From Bacteroidota bacterium (GTDB lineage Bacteria; Bacteroidota; Bacteroidia; B-17B0; B-17BO), in contig JANXRU010000173.1 in assembly GCA_025356715.1 (NCBI GenBank), positions 1-9,309 on the forward strand: a stretch of 9,309 nt of DNA, read 5' to 3'. Made by a program: the position numbers and the translations under genes. Of the stretch, positions 5,029-9,309 are shown piece after piece. A model generated the notes under the pieces. That model had not been told where the DNA came from, made no database searches, and was given only the letters and a program-made list of their open reading frames with translations. The first letter of the stretch is position 1, and each line of letters begins with the position of its first letter.

Positions 5029-8016
5029 ATGGTGAATCATTGTATATCCATAGCCAAACTTGCTCTAACAAAATTAATTGTTGCACTTATTTTATTGCTT
5101 CAATATTCAGTTTATGGGCAACAATATAATTTTAAAAGTTATTCTGTAGAAAACGGATTACCGTATATTCAAATCTATTCTATTTTTCAAGATAGCTACG
5201 GATACCTATGGAGTGGCGGTTACGGAGGACTAAGTAAATTTAATGGTAAAACATTTCAAAATTTTTCTCCTAAAAATGGATTAGCGAATCATTACGTTAA
5301 TACTATTACTGAAAACAAAGACAACCAAATTTTAGTTGGAACCATAGATGGACTATCTGTATTTAAAAATAATAGCTTCACTAATTATCATGTAAAAGAT
5401 GGATTACCTTCAAAAAACATTTCGGCCATTTGTGTAGATTATAATAATGTAACCTGGATAGGCACAAATAAAGGGCTTTGTACTTTGAAAAACGGAAAAA
5501 TTCATCCATATAATGCCTTACAAAATCAAAACATTAATTGCTTATATGCAACTGCTCAAAATGGTTTATGGATAGGAACAGATGATGGCTTGTTTAATAT
5601 CACTAACGGAACAGTCTCTCTTTATAATACGCGAAATGGATTAACAGATAACACCATAAATTGTATCAGTCAAAAAAACACAAGCAAAGAGTTATATATT
5701 GGAACCAAAAATGGATTATCAATTCTAAATATTTCAACACAAAATTTTCAAAATTATCATGTGATAAACGGGTTATTAGACGAAGATGTTACAGCCATTA
5801 CCTGCACACAACAGGGGCTAATATGGGTAGGGTCTAAAAGTGGGCTGGTTAATTTTGATGGCAAAACTTTTTCTTATTTCTCTATCCGTCAGGATAATAA
5901 TTCAAATCACATCCGTTCACTCATTATTGATTTTGAAAACAATTTATGGATCGGAACTCATAATGGCTTATTTAAATTTAGAGATAAAGGATTTACCAGT
6001 TACTCAAAACAAGAGGGTTTAGGTGGCGGTTTCATTTATCAAATATTTGCTGATAAAGAAAAAAATATTTGGCTAACCACTGAAAGTAACGGTGTATTTA
6101 AATATACGAATGGCTATTTCAAAAATTATTCTACTAAAGATGGATTGTTAAGTGCTAATGTTCCTTCTGGATTAGTTGATAATGAAGGGCAATTATGGTT
6201 TGGTACAAGTAGAGGTATTTCTAAATTTAAAAATGGGAATTTTGAAAATTTAAGCTATGGCTCAACCTTTAAATTAGAAGGTCATATTAATTGTTTGTTT
6301 AAAGATTCGAAACAAAATATTTGGGTAGGTGGGCTTAATAATATTTGTTGTTTTAAAAAATATAACCAAACCTATTTGGCAACCTACTACAAATTACCTA
6401 CCATTATTAAAGATTATGATATATGGAGCATTAATGAAGATGTGGAAGGCAACATTTGGGTAGGAACCTATTTGGCTGGTATTTTTAAATTAGAAAACAA
6501 CCAGTTCATTAATCAGCAATCCAATATTAATACGAATATAGAAACTGCCCTTGAAATTGAGTTTGATTCAACTGGTGTTATGTACGTTGCTACACTTAAT
6601 GGTGTTTTAGTATTTAATCCCAAAACAAAAATAACGAAAGTTGTTTCAGAAAAAGATGGCTTAGCATCAGAATTAGTATATAGCATCAAACTAAGCAAAG
6701 ATCAAAAATACCTATGGGCAGGGACTAATCAAGGTATTAGTAAACTAAATATCCCTAAATTAAAACAAGATATTATTGAAATTACTTCCTTTAATAAAGC
6801 GGATGGTTTTGAAGGAGTTGAATGTAACACTCATGGCATTTATGAAGATGAGTTTTCAAATGTGTGGTTTGGAACCGTAAACGGACTTATCAAATATTCG
6901 CCAACAGAATTTATAGAAAATGATAATTTATCAAAAACAACTATTAGTAAAATACAACTGGCCTATACAGATACCCTATTACCAGATAGTTCGGAGCTTG
7001 CTTACGATGTAAACAATATTACATTTTATGTAGATGGCATTAGTTTAACTAATCCTGGGAAAGTTTTATACACTTATAAGTTGGAAGGATTTGACAAAAA
7101 TTACAGTCCATATACCGAAATCAATTTTTTTAAGTACGATAATTTACCTGCCGGAAAATATACCTTTAAAGTGAAAAGCTGCAACAGTGAAGGCATTTGG
7201 AATATAGAACCAACAACCTTTCACTTCGAAATAAAAGCAGCTTTTTATAAAACCTGGTGGTTTACCCTTGCGCTATTAGCCTTAGTGATAGGAATTGTGT
7301 ATACTATATTTAAAATACGGTTGCATCAAATAAAGCGTAAACAAAAAACCGAATTCGATACACAAGTAGAAGTTTCTAAAGCAGAGCTAAAAGCCTTACG
7401 TGCACAGATGAATCCTCATTTTGTATTTAATTCATTAAACTCTATTCAACATTATATCCTTAATAGTAAAGGAGAAGAAGCAGTTCGCTACTTAAATAAA
7501 TTCGCCAAATTAATTCGCATTATTTTAAACAACTCCGAAAAGCCTACTGTTACTATTAATGAAGACATTGAAGCCCTAACCTTATATTTGGAGTTAGAAA
7601 AAATGCGTTTCGAAAACAAGTTTAATTATTCTATCCATGTGAGTGATGCCATTGATGGTGATTATGATGAGATACCTCCGATGCTCATTCAACCTTATAT
7701 TGAAAATGCCATCCTTCATGGTATTAACCCAAAAGAGGACATAGGACAAATTAATGTGGAAATAAGTATTGTTACCACCTTTATAAAAATATCTGTTATT
7801 GATAATGGTATTGGGCGTGAAAAATCAAAAGCCATCCAAAGCCTACAGCCAGCCGCAAGGCATAAATCATTAGGAATGAAAATAACAAAGGATCGAGTAC
7901 GAATATTAAATGCCATTCATAAATCGCATTTAAACGTAAATATTATAGATTTGTATAATGCAAACAAAGAAGCTATTGGAACTCAAGTTGACTTATTTAT
8001 ACCATATATAAAATAG
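5029..8016 (+). CDS. Two-component regulator-propeller sensor histidine kinase (LytS/His_kinase type)
   Basis: The 995-residue inner-membrane sensor should read a periplasmic signal and phosphorylate the adjacent LytTR regulator. I chose ATG 5029; a GTG codon in frame at 5026 would add one residue. A signal peptide or anchor (about 10-31, LTKLIVALILLLQYSVYGQ) leads to 14 regulator-propeller repeats (about 38-620) marked by W-x-G-T-x-x-GL, from YLWSGGYGGLSKF to NVWFGTVNGLIKY. Fourteen repeats fit two seven-bladed propellers. A Y_Y_Y domain follows (about 665-735), then a transmembrane helix (about 743-763, WWFTLALLALVIGIVYTIF) and a coiled linker. The cytoplasmic kinase has the H-box QMNPHFVFNSLNSIQHY with His797, the N-box ENAILHG (892-898), G1 IDNGIG (D925) and the G2-like SLGM. 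Unlike gut Bacteroides hybrid sensors (HTCS), it has no receiver or AraC domain; that output is supplied by the next gene. The ligand cannot be told. Bases are AT-rich like its neighbours, with no sign of transfer. Confidence 0.95.
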   Translation: MVNHCISIAKLALTKLIVALILLLQYSVYGQQYNFKSYSVENGLPYIQIYSIFQDSYGYLWSGGYGGLSKFNGKTFQNFSPKNGLANHYVNTITENKDNQILVGTIDGLSVFKNNSFTNYHVKDGLPSKNISAICVDYNNVTWIGTNKGLCTLKNGKIHPYNALQNQNINCLYATAQNGLWIGTDDGLFNITNGTVSLYNTRNGLTDNTINCISQKNTSKELYIGTKNGLSILNISTQNFQNYHVINGLLDEDVTAITCTQQGLIWVGSKSGLVNFDGKTFSYFSIRQDNNSNHIRSLIIDFENNLWIGTHNGLFKFRDKGFTSYSKQEGLGGGFIYQIFADKEKNIWLTTESNGVFKYTNGYFKNYSTKDGLLSANVPSGLVDNEGQLWFGTSRGISKFKNGNFENLSYGSTFKLEGHINCLFKDSKQNIWVGGLNNICCFKKYNQTYLATYYKLPTIIKDYDIWSINEDVEGNIWVGTYLAGIFKLENNQFINQQSNINTNIETALEIEFDSTGVMYVATLNGVLVFNPKTKITKVVSEKDGLASELVYSIKLSKDQKYLWAGTNQGISKLNIPKLKQDIIEITSFNKADGFEGVECNTHGIYEDEFSNVWFGTVNGLIKYSPTEFIENDNLSKTTISKIQLAYTDTLLPDSSELAYDVNNITFYVDGISLTNPGKVLYTYKLEGFDKNYSPYTEINFFKYDNLPAGKYTFKVKSCNSEGIWNIEPTTFHFEIKAAFYKTWWFTLALLALVIGIVYTIFKIRLHQIKRKQKTEFDTQVEVSKAELKALRAQMNPHFVFNSLNSIQHYILNSKGEEAVRYLNKFAKLIRIILNNSEKPTVTINEDIEALTLYLELEKMRFENKFNYSIHVSDAIDGDYDEIPPMLIQPYIENAILHGINPKEDIGQINVEISIVTTFIKISVIDNGIGREKSKAIQSLQPAARHKSLGMKITKDRVRILNAIHKSHLNVNIIDLYNANKEAIGTQVDLFIPYIK

Positions 8017-8105
8017 TTTTGGGTGTTAAATACTTAATCTTTTTGTTATTGTAACTGAAACTATATTAAAGAAATAAAACTATTAAAAATTAAAAACCAT
8101 ATCAC

Positions 8106-8864
8106 ATGAAGACATTAATCATCGAAGACGAACAAAAAAGTCGTGAAATGCTTGCTACACTTGTTAAAAAGAATTTTCCGCAATTAACCATTGTTGGATT
8201 AGCCAAAAACGTAGCAGAAGGTGTAGAGTTTATTAATACACTAAGCCCTGATTTAGTGTTTTTAGACATAAGCATGCCAGATGGTTCTGGTTTTGATGTA
8301 CTAGAAAAAACACAAGGATTAAAATTTGATATCATTTTTACAACCGCTACTGATAAACATGCTCTAAAGGCTATTAAATATAGTGCTTGCGACTATTTAC
8401 TAAAACCAATAGATGTAGAGGAGTTAAAACCAACAGTGGAAAAACTCATTGAGAAACATGCTTCTAAAACTTCAACCATGCCGAGCATGGAAAATTTACA
8501 GTTCTTAATTCAAAACTTAAAACGTGCTGATGACAACTATAATAAGATAACCTTACCAACAGGTACAGCCTATGAAATTGTAAATATTAAAGATATTATT
8601 CGCTGCGAAGCAGATGGTAGTTATACAAACTTCATATTAACTGGAGGCAAAAAACTAATGGTGTCAGCCAGCATGAAGCATTACGAAGATTTATTACCCG
8701 CTAATGATTTTATTCGTATTCATCATCATCACCTCATCAACATCAATCATGTGTTACGTTTTTTAAAGGTTGATGGTGGTTATGCTATTATGAGCGACAA
8801 TACACAACTAGAAATTAGCCGACGTAAAAAAGATGCATTCTTAGAGAGATTGAATGCGGTTTAG
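8106..8864 (+). CDS. LytTR-family DNA-binding response regulator
   Basis: The 252-residue transcription regulator is the partner of the upstream kinase. The receiver domain (about 2-118) has the acidic pocket IIEDE (E7, D8), the phosphoacceptor D54 in VFLDISMPDGSG, T80 in the switch position (FTTAT) and K100 in LLKPID. A linker rich in Ser, Thr and Asn (about 118-143) leads to the LytTR DNA-binding domain (about 145-250), recognised by LPTGTAYEIVNIKDIIRCEADGSY... and by FIRIHHHHLININHV, the family's RxHxSxLVN-like segment. The gene begins 89 bp after the kinase stop on the same strand, with no convincing promoter or terminator between, so they are probably co-transcribed. LytTR proteins bind pairs of short direct repeats; the 21-bp-phased repeats at 4936-4998 are the obvious candidate target. 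Length and motifs are complete, and the ATG directly precedes the standard first receiver strand. Confidence 0.95.
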   Translation: MKTLIIEDEQKSREMLATLVKKNFPQLTIVGLAKNVAEGVEFINTLSPDLVFLDISMPDGSGFDVLEKTQGLKFDIIFTTATDKHALKAIKYSACDYLLKPIDVEELKPTVEKLIEKHASKTSTMPSMENLQFLIQNLKRADDNYNKITLPTGTAYEIVNIKDIIRCEADGSYTNFILTGGKKLMVSASMKHYEDLLPANDFIRIHHHHLININHVLRFLKVDGGYAIMSDNTQLEISRRKKDAFLERLNAV

Positions 8865-8883
8865 TTTTTAATTTTTTAACAGC

Positions 8884-9035
8884 AGAGGTTTTTTAAGCGA
8901 GATGTTTTTTAACCGCAGAGGCGCGGAGAAAGAAATAGAATTTTATTACACAGGCTATAACTCCGTTTCTCCGTGAACTCATAAACCTCTTAATCTCTGT
9001 GTTGAAAAAATCATCGCAGGTCGCAGAGAAAGAAA
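8884..9035. repeat. Intergenic mosaic of CGCAGAG-type repeats with inverted arms
   Basis: The 175-bp gap between the regulator and the next gene is dominated by one repeat family. AACCGCAGAGGCGCGGAGAA begins at 8911; a related direct copy, CGCAGGTCGCAGAGAAAGAAA split as 9015-9024 and 9025-9035, lies about 100 bp on. Inverted pieces lie between: CGGAGAAA (8924-8931) pairs with TTTCTCCG (8966-8973), AGAGGTT (8884-8890) with AACCTCT (8984-8990), and CTCTGTGTT (8995-9003) resembles the complement of AACCGCAGAG. From memory, strings like AACCGCAGAGGCGCAGAGAA recur between genes in many bacteria including Bacteroidota; this was not checked here. No ORF or RNA gene is recognised. It may be a decaying non-autonomous element or an mRNA-end hairpin. 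Confidence 0.6.
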
Positions 9036-9039
9036 AACA

Positions 9040-9309
9040 TTATCGAAAGCCCTCAAAAGCTCCCAAACCAAATAAAGAAAAATCATACTTAATAGGATCT
9101 TTGCTATCAAAGGATTTTAAAACTTCCGTAATTTCCTCAACCGCTTGCCAATCATTTTGAGTACGCGTTAATAATCCTAATTTACGACTCACATTTCCAG
9201 TATGTAAATCCAAAGGCAAACATAATTGATGTGGCTTAATCGTTTTCCAAATACCAAAATCAACGCCGAATTTATCTTGCCTTACCATCCATCTCAAAAA
9301 CATACAAAG
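9040..9309 (-). CDS. TIGR02757/DUF2400-family protein, C-terminal part, cut by the window edge
   Basis: About 89 residues are present and the frame runs off the right edge (codons for Leu and Cys precede MFLRWMVRQDKFGVDFG), so the Met near 9303 is internal. The segment FLRWMVR...VDFGIWKTI...LCLPLDLHTGNVSRKLGLL is characteristic of the TIGR02757/DUF2400 family, whose function is not established; full members are about 250 residues. LDLHTGNVSRKLGLL resembles the catalytic-Asp loop of HhH-GPD DNA glycosylases (endonuclease III VDTHxxRVxxR), which hints at a nucleic-acid role. The product ends EVLKSFDSKDPIKYDFSLFG...GFR and looks like a complete C-terminus. It converges on the response regulator gene across the repeat-filled gap. 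The family call is fairly sure; the glycosylase likeness is inference. Confidence 0.82.
   Translation of the reverse strand, partial: LCMFLRWMVRQDKFGVDFGIWKTIKPHQLCLPLDLHTGNVSRKLGLLTRTQNDWQAVEEITEVLKSFDSKDPIKYDFSLFGLGAFEGFR

Noticed and set aside
8017..8105. Possible separate promoter for the response regulator
   Set aside because: No TAnnTTTG with a TTG at suitable spacing was found in the 89-bp gap; co-transcription with the kinase is simpler.
8724..8760. Run of four histidines in the response regulator (HHHH), considered as a metal site or tract expansion
   Set aside because: It falls in the segment where LytTR domains normally carry an R-x-H-x-S-x-L-V-N motif; extra histidines are ordinary substitutions there.

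Overview
The window is AT-rich and looks chromosomal, from a member of the Bacteroidota. The evidence is a two-component regulator-propeller histidine kinase paired with a LytTR response regulator, pyruvate dehydrogenase E1-alpha next to E2 with two lipoyl domains, a TIGR02757/DUF2400-type protein, a beta-barrel-like protein ending in aromatic residues, and one promoter candidate matching the Bacteroidota -33/-7 pattern (TTG, then TAnnTTTG). No genus can be named from the sequence alone. No phage, CRISPR array, transposase, tRNA or rRNA is visible.

Layout. Positions 1-44 hold a perfect 15-bp inverted repeat, followed by a plus-strand gene (80-814) for a probable outer-membrane barrel protein that lacks a visible signal peptide. 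Converging on it, with a 19-bp gap, is a minus-strand block of three genes transcribed from right to left: pdhA (E1-alpha, 4784-3774), pdhC (E2, 3687-2080) and a class I SAM-dependent methyltransferase (2012-834). The 241-bp divergent region 4785-5028 carries a good promoter candidate for pdhA. It also carries a three-copy direct repeat with exact 21-bp spacing, just upstream of the sensor kinase gene. The kinase (5029-8016, plus) and its LytTR partner (8106-8864, plus) form a signalling pair. Region 8865-9039 is non-coding and filled by a mosaic of CGCAGAG-type repeats. The right edge cuts the C-terminal part of a DUF2400-family gene on the minus strand.

How the genes work together. pdhA and pdhC give two of the pyruvate dehydrogenase subunits; E1-beta and E3 must be encoded elsewhere. 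The kinase should sense a periplasmic signal through 14 propeller repeats (two seven-bladed propellers), phosphorylate the response regulator at Asp54, and so control LytTR-bound promoters. The 21-bp-phased repeats upstream of the kinase have the architecture expected of a LytTR binding site, which suggests autoregulation; this is the most testable new observation here. The second is a GC-rich REP-like palindrome that sits in frame inside the linker of pdhC. I see no wholly new multi-gene system: the genes belong to known families, and the novelty lies in the non-coding and repeat structures.
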